This document shows positions 44,262-57,019 of a stretch of DNA of 64,000 nt, piece after piece. Both the position numbers and the translations under genes were made by a program. Numbering within the stretch: position 1 is the first letter of the stretch; each line of letters begins with the position of its first letter. The notes beneath the pieces were generated by a model. The model did no database searches. It was given only the letters and a program-made list of their open reading frames with translations, and was not told where the DNA came from. Source of the DNA: Brachycybe producta (Eukaryota > Arthropoda > Diplopoda > Playtdesmida > Andrognathidae); NCBI GenBank assembly GCA_036925085.1, contig JAUPFP010000097.1, positions 186,001 through 250,000 on the forward strand, given 5' to 3'.

Positions 44262-46627
44262 ATACATGTGAATTGTGGTTGGGAAATATTGGCTTGTGTT
44301 TAATATTAGCAAAGAAAGTGTGTTTCATTTAATCGATGTAGTTGTGAGTCATCATTAAGTGAGATTTATGAAGGCTATTAATTAATGACAGTTCCGAATT
44401 TTCGTATTGAAAATCTGTCAATTTTTATTATTATTTGGGATTATTGCCTTGGAAGGAGACAACCAAAAAAAAAAAAATGGGCGGTACCCATCTAGTCTGG
44501 TTCCATCTCAACCCATTTTATGACTGAGGGTTAGATTTGGATGCTATCTATTGTGGCGTTAATGTGCTCAACCCGTGTTGCCTATTATGAACGATGAACT
44601 GCGAATACAAAACAGAAGGCATAGATTTACAGTAAAATGAAGGTCGAAATCTGTGATACTTTTCTGGTGAATAATGGCAACACCTATCCTTATCTGCCAT
44701 TCTTTGCATTGTTAATGGAACCGTAGTAATGCTTATTGTATATACAGTATATCTTCAGTTGTTATGAAGATGTGATTTTTTTAATTGTGGGGACTGAAAT
44801 GTTGTTCCATTTAAAAAAAAAAAAACAATTCTCCAGAATCTCTTTGTTTTGCCAATTAGTTGCTACACGTGTATAATTTGTCATCCATGTCCTAGATGGT
44901 TAGAGCCCTCCTTGTTTCATAAAAATTCAACAGTTAGAAATGACACATAATCAGTTCTAATAATTAGAAGTTCACAAACGCAACCACCAAATTGATATTT
45001 AACAATGTGTGCTTATGACATGTCTCTTTTTTTAATAGTAATTGTCAATTATCTTTTCAAAAGAAATATTTCTGGAGATGAATGAGCTCATGCGACATTT
45101 TCTGTACCTTTCGACATTAATGTTTTTTTTTGTGTGTGTTGTCTTTTCTGGTGACAAACTGTCTGGTAAAATTACATTTATTTGTTGGACTGGGTGTGGC
45201 TTCAATTTCATAATGTGATATATAATGTATATACTACATAGAAATCAATATCACCCAAGTTTCACGTTGGTATTTGCCACTATTTGGAATTATTGATTTT
45301 TATTTTACCTTTTAGTATTTTCTTTTCAAATGTTATAAATTAAAATCAGTTTCTTTTTTTTCTGCATTTCATTAAACTTTAGGGTTGGCAAAGTTTTTCT
45401 CAGGGGTGATATTTAACGGATATTACCACGGTATTTACCGTCCGGGAATAATGGCTTTTTCCCAGTTTTAGACAATTTCAATTTTTAAAGCCTTTTTTTT
45501 TTCTCGTACAGTCTGCTTTTGCATTTACACTTTATTTTCGTACAGTGAAGTAGCTGAATAACCATAATCAAAAGTGTGGGGGGGTAATATAAGGACTTTC
45601 TAGTTTCTATTGCATTCAAAACTATGCTTTCTATACTTCTGATTTTATTCCCATTTACAGTATATGATTACAAGCTCACATTAAAATTGACAATGACATG
45701 AATGTCACTTTTTAATAAGTTAGTATGAACAATAGCATATAGTACTATATGAAAAGAGCATAATAAGTTTTTTCCCGGTTTTAGCGGTAAAAACCGATTG
45801 TAACCGGTATTTACCAGTCTTTTACCGGTTTTTCCCGGAATGTTGCCAACTCTGTTAAACTTAAAAGTTAAGTTACTTGGTGTTGTGATTGTTACGAAGT
45901 TACAATACATATCTTTTCTAATTTTAATTGCCGAATGACGCCATGATAAATTAGTGCTATTTTTCAGCTTTTTAGCTGTTTCAATAGTAAGCTTAATTCT
46001 AGATTTATAAAGTGGATGGGTTCCATCGTTTGAAGCAACGTTAAGAATAAATTGAAAGTTTTACTAGGACAAGTTAGGAAAGAGTTAAGAAAGTTTGTAA
46101 GAATTTATTTCTAATTAATTACATAATTCAACTGTACTTGGTAATTATCAATCCATCTGTTGCTAAAAAAAAATATTCATTAGCCATTTCTCGTTAACCT
46201 TTAGCCTCATCAGGACATGGATACAATTACACAAACTTACGCACTAATACAAAAAAAAATATAATAACCACCAAACAAAACAAAACTCACTACAGGAACT
46301 AATTTTATGTTTGTCAGAAATTGAATGACAAAATCGTTCGAGAAATTAAAAAAAGAAGAAAATAACTAATTTTATTTCTATATTTTTCTTTCATTTTAAA
46401 ACCACAATAGAAAATTAGTTTTGAAAGATTTTTAACATTTTTATTTTTCAAGATGTAAATTAATTATGTGAATCCACATAACATTGTACGCAACCCAACT
46501 ATATACAGTATATGGTACAGTGAATCTGCAAAACTTTCCCCCATCTGTTTAACTTTGCTCCACTATATTGTTATAGAGGTTTGTTAATGCACCCTTTGTT
46601 GCTGACAGTAGATAAGAAACGGTATAT
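44262..46627. other. Non-coding stretch, no gene seen
   Basis: It contains CCGGTTTTTCCCGG-type words around 45400-45845 (TTTACCGGTTTTTCCCGG, ACCGGTATTTACCAG), possibly a decayed repeat, and AT-rich sequence. No gene or RNA gene. Confidence 0.45.
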
Positions 46628-46859
46628 AGACATTTGCCCTAAAGGGACATTTGACTTAGAGACATTTGCTTTAAAACCATTTGCCCTAAAGCCACTTTTT
46701 TGTTCTCTCTTTTCATATGGTTTAGGTCTTTCTGTGGAGTATGTTAAATTGGTTCTGTGCGTCACAGGCGCGCAAAAAACGCCAAATGATGTAAATTTAC
46801 ACTACTGATTAGGGCAAATGTTCCTTTAGGGCAAGTGTATCTTTAGGGCAAATGTCCCA
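46628..46859. mobile_element. Family Q word-array foldback, copy 2
   Basis: Left arm: four words of about 15-17 bp (GACATTTGCCCTAAAGG, GACATTTGACTTAGA, GACATTTGCTTTAAAA, CCATTTGCCCTAAAGCC). Right arm: three words in reverse complement (TTAGGGCAAATGTTCC, TTTAGGGCAAGTGTATC, TTTAGGGCAAATGTCCC). A single-copy core of about 130 bp lies between. The plan is the same as families B and P. The ends GACATTTGCCCTAAAG are inverted repeats. No TSD found. Confidence 0.6.
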
Positions 46860-46891
46860 CACCCATAAGAAATGTTCATTGTTACACTGAA

Positions 46892-47050
46892 GTGAGTGTG
46901 CATTAATTACACTACTAAATGTTTTTCACAAAGTAGAGCAGAAGTACACTTTTGGGCAACTTTACATTTGTGTACACAGTTACACTGATCGGCATGGTTG
47001 CACTTATGGAGCACGGTTACACTGATATGGCACAGTTACTCAGATTGACT
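46892..47050. repeat. Degenerate 20-bp word array (GTTACACTGAT words)
   Basis: Consecutive words of about 20 bp: GTACACAGTTACACTGATCG, GCATGGTTGCACTTATGGAG, CACGGTTACACTGATATGG, CACAGTTACTCAGATTGAC, with more decayed ones upstream (GTACACTTTTGGGCAAC). It lies beside family Q and may be a separate decayed word-array element. Confidence 0.5.
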
Positions 47051-49070
47051 GTAGATTAAACCTGTATACATGACATCGATTCACATGTGTTTTAATCTGC
47101 ATAACCTCCATATATGTGATATGCAGTGGTTCTTCTATCTGCAGATAAAACCTTCGGTTAAAAAAGATAAATCAATAGAACTCCGGAAATGAATTGCGAA
47201 TTTCACAGTCTAGTTTCAAGATTCACTTTACCGTACCGTTCGTTTTCATCTTCATATTTTGAGATCTCGTTTTTATTAAGTGAAATTTCATGCATGGCAG
47301 TGGGTTCAATCTGTTTATTTCACCTGTCATGCACATTATTATCGGAAATTCATTTCATGAAAAAGTAAACAAAAATCACTTTTTAAAAAAAAAAATTAAG
47401 AAAAATCCTGAAAAAAAAAATGTGAAATTGTGATTTAAATCACTTGATTTTTTATGGTGTTGCCAAATTGTTTAATTAAACGGTGATTTAAATCACGTTG
47501 ATTTTAATAAAAAAAAGGATCAATTGATTTCAATCAACTTAGTTTAAATCGATTCCAACCTGAAAAGTTATGAGAATTTGAAATGAAAAAAAAAAAAGAG
47601 AAATTGTGTTTTGTTCTAGCGAGTTGAGTGAAATCGCTGAAATGGTAATAATGGATCTTTTTCTCTTTCCACTTCTTTCACACAATTGGATCCAACTGAA
47701 TCCAAATGTTATTAACTTTAATTGACCGTTAAGACATAATCTACTTTTTTTTAATTAATTCACATTAGGGGGGGGGGGGGGGGATGGAGGGGGGAGATGA
47801 TGCAAACTTTGAAATTTTTGCTTTTGTCATATGACACTTATTGCATATATTTAATGAGGTCTTTTCTTTCTTTAAATATGCTCTCTCTCTCTCTCTCAAT
47901 ATAAGATTAATGTATTGATAAGCCATATAATGTCATAGAGTTTTGAATGTAATTTACTTTTTCCTTTTCTTTCTCATTAGGAGGTAGGTGGGTTGATGAT
48001 ACCGTTTTTCGGTCCTTTAGAAATTTCCTTTCATCGTCTTCGTCGTCAAAATATCTTAATCTTAGGTTGAATGTTTTTGGGTCTTTTTTTTTTCTCTCCT
48101 TACGTTCGTTCGTTTCTTTTGCTTTTAGAGCTTCTTTTCCGTTTACGAGTCATTAGCTATTTCTACCGTTACTCTCCATTTAATCATGGCTTCGTTTTTC
48201 AAGAAGATATTTTCAAGAAAACGGGTGTTTTTCTTCTTCTTCTTCTTCATTTTACTTATTTAGTATATGTAAAGCTTCGTTTGTTGTTTGTATTCATTTC
48301 TCTCTGTAGATGAATAGAAAGAGAATTTTGGGATTTTAAAATTGAAAAAAAAAAACCGGCGCATTTTTAGGAGGAAATAGCTTAGATGTATTTTTTTTTT
48401 TTTTTAGAGTTTATTTACTTTCGTTCATTTATCGTATATTGCGTGCACAGTTCGGCTGTTTATTAAAGAGACCATAATAACTTCCAGAAATTTCTTTTCA
48501 AAATATTGTTAAGAATTATTCAACGATTACCAAAACGATTTTTAAAATTTAAATTAAGTGATTAATATAATTTAAAAAAAAATTAAAAATCTGTCGACTT
48601 CATGTAAATGAACTTTAATCAGATAGATGCGCCACCAAACAACAGACATTGGCAACAAAACTCCCCCTCCCCCAAAGTCTACTCCTCTACTCGAATTCTG
48701 ATGTGTTGTGATCACCAGCTCACATTATGTACTATGGCTATTTGAATTAATCCACATGGAAAGGTTGTATTGAGTTGAATATGAATAGGGAATACGTGTA
48801 TTTCATTAAGGAATTCTGGAAATGTGAGGTGACAACCTTTGTCACAAAAATGGGGGGAGACTTTCGTTTTTGGAAATTTAAAATGGCGTCGTTTGGCGAC
48901 TCATGAAAAGTGACTTCATATTTTTAATTTTTTTATGGTTTTATTGACTTATTTTAAAATTTAAAAATTGTTTTGACAATCGTTGGGTAAGTCTTGACAA
49001 TATTTTGAAAAGATATTTCTGGAGGTAATGGTAGTCTCTTTAAGAACTTTTTCATGAAAAAGTTCTTTTC
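47051..49070. other. Non-coding stretch; decayed family J-like sequence and G16
   Basis: The region 47380-47565 is rich in GATTTAAATCAC words like family J, without definable ends. A G16 run is at 47768-47783 and a CT microsatellite near 47880. The open frame at 48071-48313 is Phe/Leu-rich low-complexity sequence. No gene supported. Confidence 0.45.
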
Positions 49071-49074
49071 TTAA

Positions 49075-49477
49075 GCCAATGTCTTACATGCATAAAAAAT
49101 ACTGCTGAAAACAGAAACGAAAATGGTTCACATTTTACGCTGTTGTTACACTTTCTGTCAGGTAAAACTGCACAACGAAAAATGTGAACAGAAAACGTAA
49201 AAAAGCCCCATCTATTGGTATGAAGAAGGGACAGTAAACATGACATGAGCACGTGCAAACAAATTTAGGAAGATAGAGGGGAAGCGGCATACCCGTGACC
49301 ATAGCCATGACCTCCTTTCTGGCAACCCTTCCTCTTCAGTTCCTATTGGTTGCCTTTTTAAAACAGAAAGAAAAAAAAAGTTGAAAGAATCTCAACAACT
49401 AAAACAAGATTTTTTTTTTATCTTTTTCGTTTTAGGTCTTGATTTCTGTTGACGTTTTATGCATGTGAGACCCCAGC
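49075..49477 (-). mobile_element. Family N element, copy 2, TTAA at both ends
   Basis: GCCAATGTCTTACATGCATA at the left pairs with the reverse complement of GTTTTATGCATGTGAGACCC, CAGC at the right. TTAA lies directly outside each end (49071-49074, 49478-49481). The interior aligns in reverse to the copy near 3255-3614, including AAAGCCCCAT, GTGACC.TAGCC and AACC.ATTGGTTGCC-like segments. TTAA suggests piggyBac or Kolobok type, but a TAA reading cannot be excluded. No coding. Confidence 0.65.
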
Positions 49478-49481
49478 TTAA

Positions 49482-51002
49482 GAGAGATCGATATATACAC
49501 TTGAAATTGGAAATTTCATGAGTATTTATTAGTGTTAACTCTAGGGATCAGTACCTTCTCACAAATTACTTATGAATTCTTAAGAACAGCTGTTTTTTTT
49601 TCTCCTCTTCTTTTTTCTCTCTGGTGCTTTGTGTTGGCTTAGTTAAATTGGTTGTCAAGATATGTGGATTAGGCAAGTCTCAAAGATGTTGAAGAAAAAG
49701 GTTAATGTATGTAGTAAAGCTTGAAAATACAAACAGCTTTAACTGAATGAAGTAAATTTCGGGCACAAAACAGGTACCAGAATGCTTTCCCATCACGGCA
49801 GTTCGAAAACAGCCTTTCCACCATAGCTGTGGGTGCTGGAATGTTTAGTATTTTTTTTTTCTTCTGCCATTTCACTCATTGATACAATGAGTGGTGGTTT
49901 AATATTTTCTAGGCCTTAAATTTGTGATTTTTCTAATAGGTTTTATACAATTTAAAACATTACTTTTGTGACATTTACCCATCCCTGGATCTTAGCATGC
50001 GTAGCACAGAGAAACTGTACTGCACCCTACCTTAAATTTATGATGTGAAGTTGTGAACCAGACCTGAAATTGCATTTTTGTTGTAACTTTTAAAACTCGC
50101 CGCCAAACTGCAAGTGTAACAGCAATTGCCACAATTATGATCTGATTGACGGTCATAGACATGACATGACCAAAAAGATATAACTGCAGTTTTACTGCTG
50201 GAATTATTAAAATTAGCCGAAGTGGTGGTGTTATCTACATGTTTGTAAAGCACCCAAGTTGCATATATTATTGTATAGTTTTAAATAAAAGTAGTACATG
50301 CAGGCATCGGACGAATTCCAAATTACGGACAATTCATATTTATGGCTCCCATTTTATTTGAAGAACACAAAACCCCAGCTTGCCCAACATTTTAGTGATG
50401 CACAAGCATTACAAAGAAAAGCATAAGAAAATGCAACTTTCGCGCCGGTTTCTACTGACTCGAGCCCCTTGCCTGTAGTGACCCGCCGCCAATTGTTATA
50501 AAATATTGTCTATTGTAAATAGTTTGTCCCTTAACGTTTGTATATAATCGGTTGGGTTAATTTGGCATTTTTAAGAACTATGAAATTTACTTCCGAATTT
50601 TTTTTTAATATAGATACGTGTATAGCGAGGATTACTTGTGTTAATCTGGTAAATTGTTCGAAAAAGTGTTTTTAATTTGGGCGTCTGTCTGACTAATTTA
50701 GGCCTATTTAATGATTATATAGTTTCGTTTTTTTTTTCTCTATCTGGCATTTAATTGTCTTGTTAAAAGCAACCTCTAAAAACGTTAATCGTTTTTGTGC
50801 TCAAAGCGTTAACTAATCAATATTTTCACTGGTAAGGCTTTACCGTTAAAACTTGTTATTTTCGGAGATATAAGAAATCAGTGTGATTTCTTTTTTAAAA
50901 ATATCAAATCTGATATTTTTAAATTTTTGTACGGTATAGTGTTTAATTAGACCTTTGTTGCAAAGTATAACGATGAGTCTCACCGAATGGACAGAACGTG
51001 AG
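49482..51002. other. Non-coding stretch, no gene seen
   Basis: AT-rich, with no recognisable family. The short open frame at 50038-50253 has no motif. Confidence 0.5.
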
Positions 51003-51010
51003 AAAATTTA

Positions 51011-51740
51011 GGGGCGACTGAATAAGCGCCAAATTGAACAAACGCCAAACTGAATAAGCGCCAAATGGAACAAACGCCAAACTGAATAACCGCCAAATTT
51101 TTGGCTTTTATTCAGTTTGGCGTTTCTTCCATTTGGCGTTTCTTCCATTTGCCACTTATTCAGTTTGGCGCTTATTCAGTTTGGCGTTTGTTCAATTTGG
51201 CGCTTATTCAGTTTGGCGTTTGTTCCATTTGGCGCTTATTCAGTTTGGCGTTTGTTCCATTTGGCGTTTATTCAGTTTGGCAGTTATTCAGGTTTTTTGT
51301 AAATTCTGATGGTCCAAATGGGGCGACTGAATAAGCGCCAAATTGAACAAACGCCAAACTGAATAAACGCCAAATTGAACAAACGCCAAACTGAATAAAT
51401 GCCAAATTGAACAAACGCCAAACTGAATAACCGCCAAATTTTTGGCTTTTATTCAGTTTGGCGTTTCTTCCATTTGGCGCTTATTCAGTTTGGCGCTTGT
51501 TCAATTTGGCGCTTGATCAATTTGGCGCTTGATCAGCGCCACCGTCCAAATATTGTGAGCTTTTATAGACGTCAGACTGTGCAGATTTACAAACAGAACA
51601 TGCTAACCAAACCTAACCAATCCTAACCTAACCAAACCTAACCTAACCTAACAATGTGTTTATCACATTTTGGCGGTTATTCAGTTTGGGGTTTATTCAG
51701 ATTGGCGTTAGTTCAGATTGGCGTTTGTTCAATTTGGCGC
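51011..51740 (+). mobile_element. Family B word-array element, 3'-truncated host copy
   Basis: It starts GGGGCGACTGAATAAGCGCC like 41653 and follows the same order: forward words, switch, reverse words, core, short CCTAA block, GTGTTTATCACATTTTGG, reverse words. The right terminus is lost: TTTGGCGC is followed by ACACTAAATAAG instead of TTGATCAGCGCCACC. It is interrupted in its core by a second family B copy at 51320-51543. No TSD is found, as expected after truncation. Confidence 0.85.
51320..51543 (+). mobile_element. Family B short copy inserted into another family B copy
   Basis: A 224-bp copy from GGGGCGACTG to GCGCCACC consisting only of forward words, a switch and reverse words; it lacks the core and the TTAGG-like block. 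It sits in the core of its host with a perfect 8-bp duplication GTCCAAAT (51312-51319, 51544-51551). The uninterrupted site CTGATGGTCCAAATATTGTG is present at 41884-41903. This shows that the termini plus word arrays are enough to be mobilised in trans. Confidence 0.92.
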
Positions 51741-52057
51741 ACACTAAATAAGACATACTGTATTGACTGAAGCGTTTCGGACAAAATGTCTGAAGCATAT
51801 GTCTGTCCCGACTACAACCCACGCTAATTAAGATTAATCTCAATTAATATTGTAATAAAAAAATAAAGATAAAAACAAATGAAACGTACATTTTGGTATT
51901 CTCGTCTGAGACAGGCAAGTAGCCGGGATGGACTTTCGGACACGACTGATACGGCCAGGCAGACAAGACATCTTGTTTTCAGTGTGCACCCAGCTTTAGT
52001 TGATAACTCTATAATTTCGCTTTAAGAGAATTTTACCCCAGAAATTTCCGGTCAAAA
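51741..52057. other. Non-coding stretch, no gene seen
   Basis: No recognisable repeat family or gene. Confidence 0.45.
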
Positions 52058-52689
52058 TTATTATATATATATTTTGCCAGGTCTGTGTCTCTGTGTCTTT
52101 CTACATATATATATCTTTCTCTCTTTCTGGGATAACGCTGTACAACTATTGAAGCACATCGGAATTTATATAAATTTGAATAAATGAACTGTTTTTTTTT
52201 TTTTGTTTTTTTTTTCAAGGTCAACTATATGTTGCACCCTTCCCATTCAAGAACCCCATGATATTAAATTGCAGAGGGGGAAAAGGTTGGATGGAAAGTG
52301 TAGAAGGGGGGGGGAGAGAAAAGTGGGAGGGGGTGACGAAAATTGAAATGAAAGGAGTAAAAAAGGAAAAAACGACGCGCATGCGCACAACGCTGGACAA
52401 AAACCTTGAAGCACGTCGGAGTTTATATAAATTTAAATGAATAAATGAACCACTTTTTTTTTCTCAAGGTCAACTATATGACCATGATATTAAATAGGAG
52501 AGGGGGGGGGAATGTTTGAAAGTGTAGGGGGGGGGGGGGAGAGAGAAACGTGGAGGGGGAAAAAGTGGAAGGGGAAAACTGAAATTGAAATGAAAGGAGT
52601 AAAAAAGGAAAAAAAAAAAAAACGACGCGCATGCGCACAATTGCCTGTGAATTTTGCTCCCGTCATTTATGACGGGTTATCCCCACTAG
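52058..52689 (+). mobile_element. Helitron-like non-autonomous element, copy 1
   Basis: The 3' end has the hairpin CCCGTCAT-TT-ATGACGGG (52660-52677), then TTATCCCCA and CTAG at 52686-52689, followed by T. A short hairpin about 10 bases before CTRR, with insertion between A and T and neither TIR nor TSD, is the Helitron signature. The 5' end is near TTATTATATATATATTTTGC, CAGGTCTGTG, shared with copy 2. The body holds two tandem purine-rich units of about 240 bp (CAAGGTCAACTATATG, GAAATGAAAGGAGTAAAAAA, CGACGCGCATGCGCACAA). It keeps CACAATTGCCTGTG, probably a deletion remnant of the family C element seen in copy 2. No Rep/helicase frame. Confidence 0.65.
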
Positions 52690-55600
52690 TATTGTCAAGA
52701 CTTTCTGGTTTCTATTTATGTTCAGAAATAGAATGAATAGATTTGTTTTAATCCGAATTTTCTAATGAGATAAATGTAATTATTGATCGTATTTTTTATT
52801 CCATTGTTCTATTTTTGGAAGTCACATATGGTATTAATAGTTTATGTATTAATTTATTAATTCATTTTGGTCGTTTCATCCAATTATCGATTTCAATTTC
52901 TGTTTGAACTTTGCAATTATGTTGTGTTTACAGTCGTGAAGCCGTCATTCGAAATTGATTTTTGGGTGCAGTTTGAATGCATAAGTTTTAATTAAGCGCT
53001 TCTTATGTTGCGGCGTTCCGATTTCATTTTGACCTATTTCATCTCAGTTATCTTTGAGACTCGAACTTGGAACCTAGCAAAAGCTTTTAGTTGATGAGGT
53101 TGGAATATGGTACTGAGAACTAATAACGGGTCTGTTAAAATTTATTTGTGGAAAAAAAAAACACGATCACAGTGTGAATGCCGACTTTCTGAATTCATTG
53201 GATTTCAGTTGAAAGTCACTAGTACAATAGTTGACCACCTTGACTACGTAGTGTGAATCGACCCTTAAACACTTTTAGTGAACACAGGGATGAGTCTATA
53301 CATGTAGAGTAAGTAGCCTTCTTTGTAACACCATGCTCAACATTCGCTTCCGCTTTTCGCTTCCACATTTTTTTCTGTTGCAAACCAGCAATGCGGGGGA
53401 GCGTTAAGTCCTTCTCTGTACTGCTCCATGTCTGCCATTCATTGAACTTATGACCCGGCATTAGCCATTATCCTGACGAGGTATCCTGATATCCCATTTC
53501 TGCTTTCGCCATTCACTCAGTACCATATTTATCTAGCATACTTAAATTATTTAAGAATTTGCCTATTTCCTGCACTACTGACATTTGTTTTCAAAGAGAT
53601 AGCAATAGCAGTAGAAAACCATGGCTGTTAGTTTTGCTTTGCATATTAAAACACTTCCAGAGGCAAAGGCATAAGTCAATTTTTGAGTCGAGGTGTGTTG
53701 TTAATCGAGGTTGTACTATGTTTTTTTAACCTTGATTAATAAACGTATCATAAACATGGGCAGTGCATCCATCCGTTTCTTTCATATTAATTTGTAGCCA
53801 TTATTGCTGACTTGTTTATAGAAAAGGCTTCCATTGTATTTGCATTCTGTTTATAACGAACCCAACTGTATTCATTCTCATTGAAATGAAAACATTTTGC
53901 AGGTACTTCATAAATTTATAATAACAGCAGGTGGGTGGAATACACTTTAATTGCACGAATAACATTAATATTCACAAGAGTACTAAGAGGAAAGAATGTG
54001 TCAAATTTCATCAAGTATATATACCACTGGTGCGTGTAAAACTTTTAAATGGACCTAACCAATGGTGGTGCTTCATTCAGTGCTGTGAATGAATATATAT
54101 CGTAAAGGAAAGCAAGTTACTCTAGTTCATGAATAGTTTTCAAATGTTTCACATTTAAAAATAACAACATTAAATAAAACGTTCCATATTTTTCACGTAG
54201 CACTCCAGAATTCATTAATTTAACCTTATCAAGTTCACATAGCACAGAGGTGCTATAAAAGTAGATAACAGTGTAATTTACAACGGTATAAGCTTATGTC
54301 TAATGCTGTCTTGTTTTCACGACTACATCCTCCCGAATTTGACTGCAGCTGTAGCTCTGAATAGTGTTAACATGGGGTTGAAGTCGTGAAGGGCTGGCCC
54401 TGGAGTATGCAAGGCCCGAAGCAGCAAGCTATGAGTGAGACCGGGAATTATTTTCACATATTATTATTTGTTTCTTGACTATTTTTGTATTAAAAACTAG
54501 TTCTTCTGAATAGTCATGTTGAATTCTTAATTTTAAGAATAACAAGGGCCATTTTATATTTAAACAATTTATTATTAACATAATTTTAAAATTATATAAA
54601 CAAATAATGACTAAAAATATCGTAAAGCTTGCAAGACCACAGTTCTGTTTGTACGAAAAAGCTAAGCTTAGGAGAGCCATTTTCACACGTTGGAGGCTAG
54701 ATTGGCAAGCATATTCTGTGGAATGTTATTTTTATTTAGCATTTTATTAAAAAATAATCTTGACATGGCCGGGGGATGGTGATGATGTGTGTATTTTAAA
54801 GAGACAATTAGCATGATTGAGGTCAGGTATGATGCAATACTTGGTATAGCCGTTTAACATGGTGTTTTCGTTTACGGTTGATTCATTTAACGCAGTTATT
54901 TTAGAACGATAGTTCAAAATGCAGTACAAACTCATTATACTATGAATCCGCTGATAGATTTGCATAACCAAATTGTGATTCTTTTTATTTTTATGTAAAT
55001 TTTGAAAATAGTCTACGCCATAGACGAACAGAAGTGGATCACTAAAAGCTGGTTCCTTTTGCCATTTTTGCAGTGATGACTGAGCAAAAAAATAGCGATT
55101 TTTTAAGGGGAAAGACGGCGCTCCAGACAGTCTCTTTTAAAGTTTCCAATGGTTGTTTTAAGAGATTGAATGATGAAATTCAATACAATCAAAGTGTCTG
55201 CTTAGTGTGCCGTATTTTAAATTCAAATACGAAGCAATGAGGTGTTGTTATCTTCATTACCGATTTGGGTGTAAATTCTGCTTATTTAATCAATGCTCTT
55301 GTGAATGTTCCACGCGCGCCTATTTGTTTTCTATTGCGCCAATAGCATCAATTTGCATTGCTAGTGTAGTGTGTCTGTCACAAACGAATGATTGAGGTTG
55401 AAGCACACTCTTGGTCGCAATAAAGGGTATAAGATCAGAAGAAAATTGTAAAACTACACAGTTGCTTTAAACTGGAACACATTCATACACGAAACGTTCG
55501 TTTTCATGATTTCCATACTAAAAACGTTTTTGATGATTCAAACGACTAAATGGCTTCGTTGAAAGTGATCAATGCTTTTATAAGGTTTCGATGGTTACAA

Positions 55601-55967
55601 TGGTGAAGGGTACTTAAAAGCCAAATTCCTACGTGACTGCTTTAATCTCATCCACATACAATACAAATCCCGCCCATAAAGGCGGGGATTTCTTGCGCGC
55701 GCTTTCAGGTTCCTAATTGAAAGATCTGTTTTGTGTGTAAACGACGGTGCAGAAATCATCTCTTGTGCATAAAAGTGTTTTCTTGATTTAAAACATGAAA
55801 CACAAATAAAATTAAGTTATCTGACCATTCATTATTTGAAAAATATGCAACAGAAACAACCAAAGTCTGTTTTGACATGCAGAAAAACAGGTTGAATTTA
55901 CAAATCAAATATACAAACTTGGAGATTTATGGAAGAAAAACACTTATTAATAGGGGAAATTTAAAAC
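52690..55967. other. Long non-coding stretch with minor repeats
   Basis: CGAGGTTGTACTATG near 53708 resembles a pogo/Tc1-type terminus without a visible partner. The region 54625-54670 has AAGCTT-rich foldback sequence (GTAAAGCTTGCAAGACCACA) matching 20480-20520. Short open frames show no motif. No gene is supported. Confidence 0.45.
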
Positions 55968-56336
55968 TAGAGGTACGGCGAATCCTAAATGTTCTCGAAT
56001 CCGAATCGGCGAATCCTAAAAGGTTTTTGAATCTCCAGAATCTCTCAAATCCTTCATATAAGAATGATAAAAATAAATGAAATAATATTAAATATTAAAT
56101 TATTAATAATAATAAAACAAGTGTGGCACTCAGGGTCGCCGCCAAAAGGTGATGATATTGGTGATCCGGGTACCACCGAAATTACAACAATTCCCCGTTT
56201 TTGGCTAATTTTACTCAAGTTTTAACAGTTTTTTTAGGTTAGGATTTGAAAGACGAAAAAAGCGCTAAGATTGCAGTTTTTGAATCTTGAATATTTTTCA
56301 AGATTCCAGGGGGGGAATGGGAATGTCCCATCCCTA
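55968..56336 (+). mobile_element. Family A hAT-type element, uninterrupted copy
   Basis: The 369-bp element starts TAGAGGTACGGCGAATCC and ends GAATGTCCCATCCCTA. The 8-bp duplication TTTAAAAC (55960-55967) and CTTAAAAC (56337-56344) has one mismatch and fits nTnnnnAn. It is collinear with 1167-2000 minus the nested family B copy, which makes it the reference for the empty site. No transposase frame. Confidence 0.8.
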
Positions 56337-57019
56337 CTTAAAACTAATAAATTTTGACTTGTAATTTGTTAAGGTTCGTTTCCGCTTAGACTCAGGAGCA
56401 GGGGGGCAGGGATTTAAATCACATTGATTTAAAAAAAAATCAGATGATTTTTTTAAAAAAAATTCACATTTATTTAAACATTAAAATTACACAATAAAAA
56501 TAAAACATTTCCCAGCATTTTTCTCTATATTTATAAAATAAAGTCCAGTGGTAGGCCTTTCATTAATGCAGTATTTTTTCGGAAGATAATACTTGAGGAA
56601 GTATCCCCCAATTGACTGGTGGAAATCAGGGACAAACACTGTAGATATAAATAGTAATAGTAATCTACATGTATTTAAGAACCTCAGAGGTAAACCGTTT
56701 TAAGTCACCTAAATTTTACAGTGGACTAATTTGAAAGTTTTTCTCTTCATTGAAGGAATAGGACTTAACATTGTATACCACCATCTAGCAGCCAATGTGT
56801 AAAACTGTGGACTTACCACTGTTTACCGCTGATAGAACTTGACAAGCTGTTTAAAAAACACAAATTTTACATCGCATGAAGATGTAAAATCGTGTTTTTT
56901 TTTAAAAAAAAAAGTAACAACCCAGTTTACCTCTTGAGGCACTGATTTGCATGTGCATCAAGCTTGTGTTTACGTTTAGAATGTTAAATTAAAAGTGTTT
57001 GAAACTTATTATTTTAAAA

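Noticed and set aside
51011..51740. Treating family B as a plain hAT element
   Set aside because: The 8-bp TSDs allow it, but the GGGG/GGTG termini lack the usual hAT start and TATTTAAC does not fit nTnnnnAn. P and Merlin remain possible, so the superfamily is left open.
53695..53722. Pogo/Tc1-type terminus (CGAGGTTGTACTATG)
   Set aside because: Only one end is visible and no inverted partner was found within 2 kb, so it is not called as an element.
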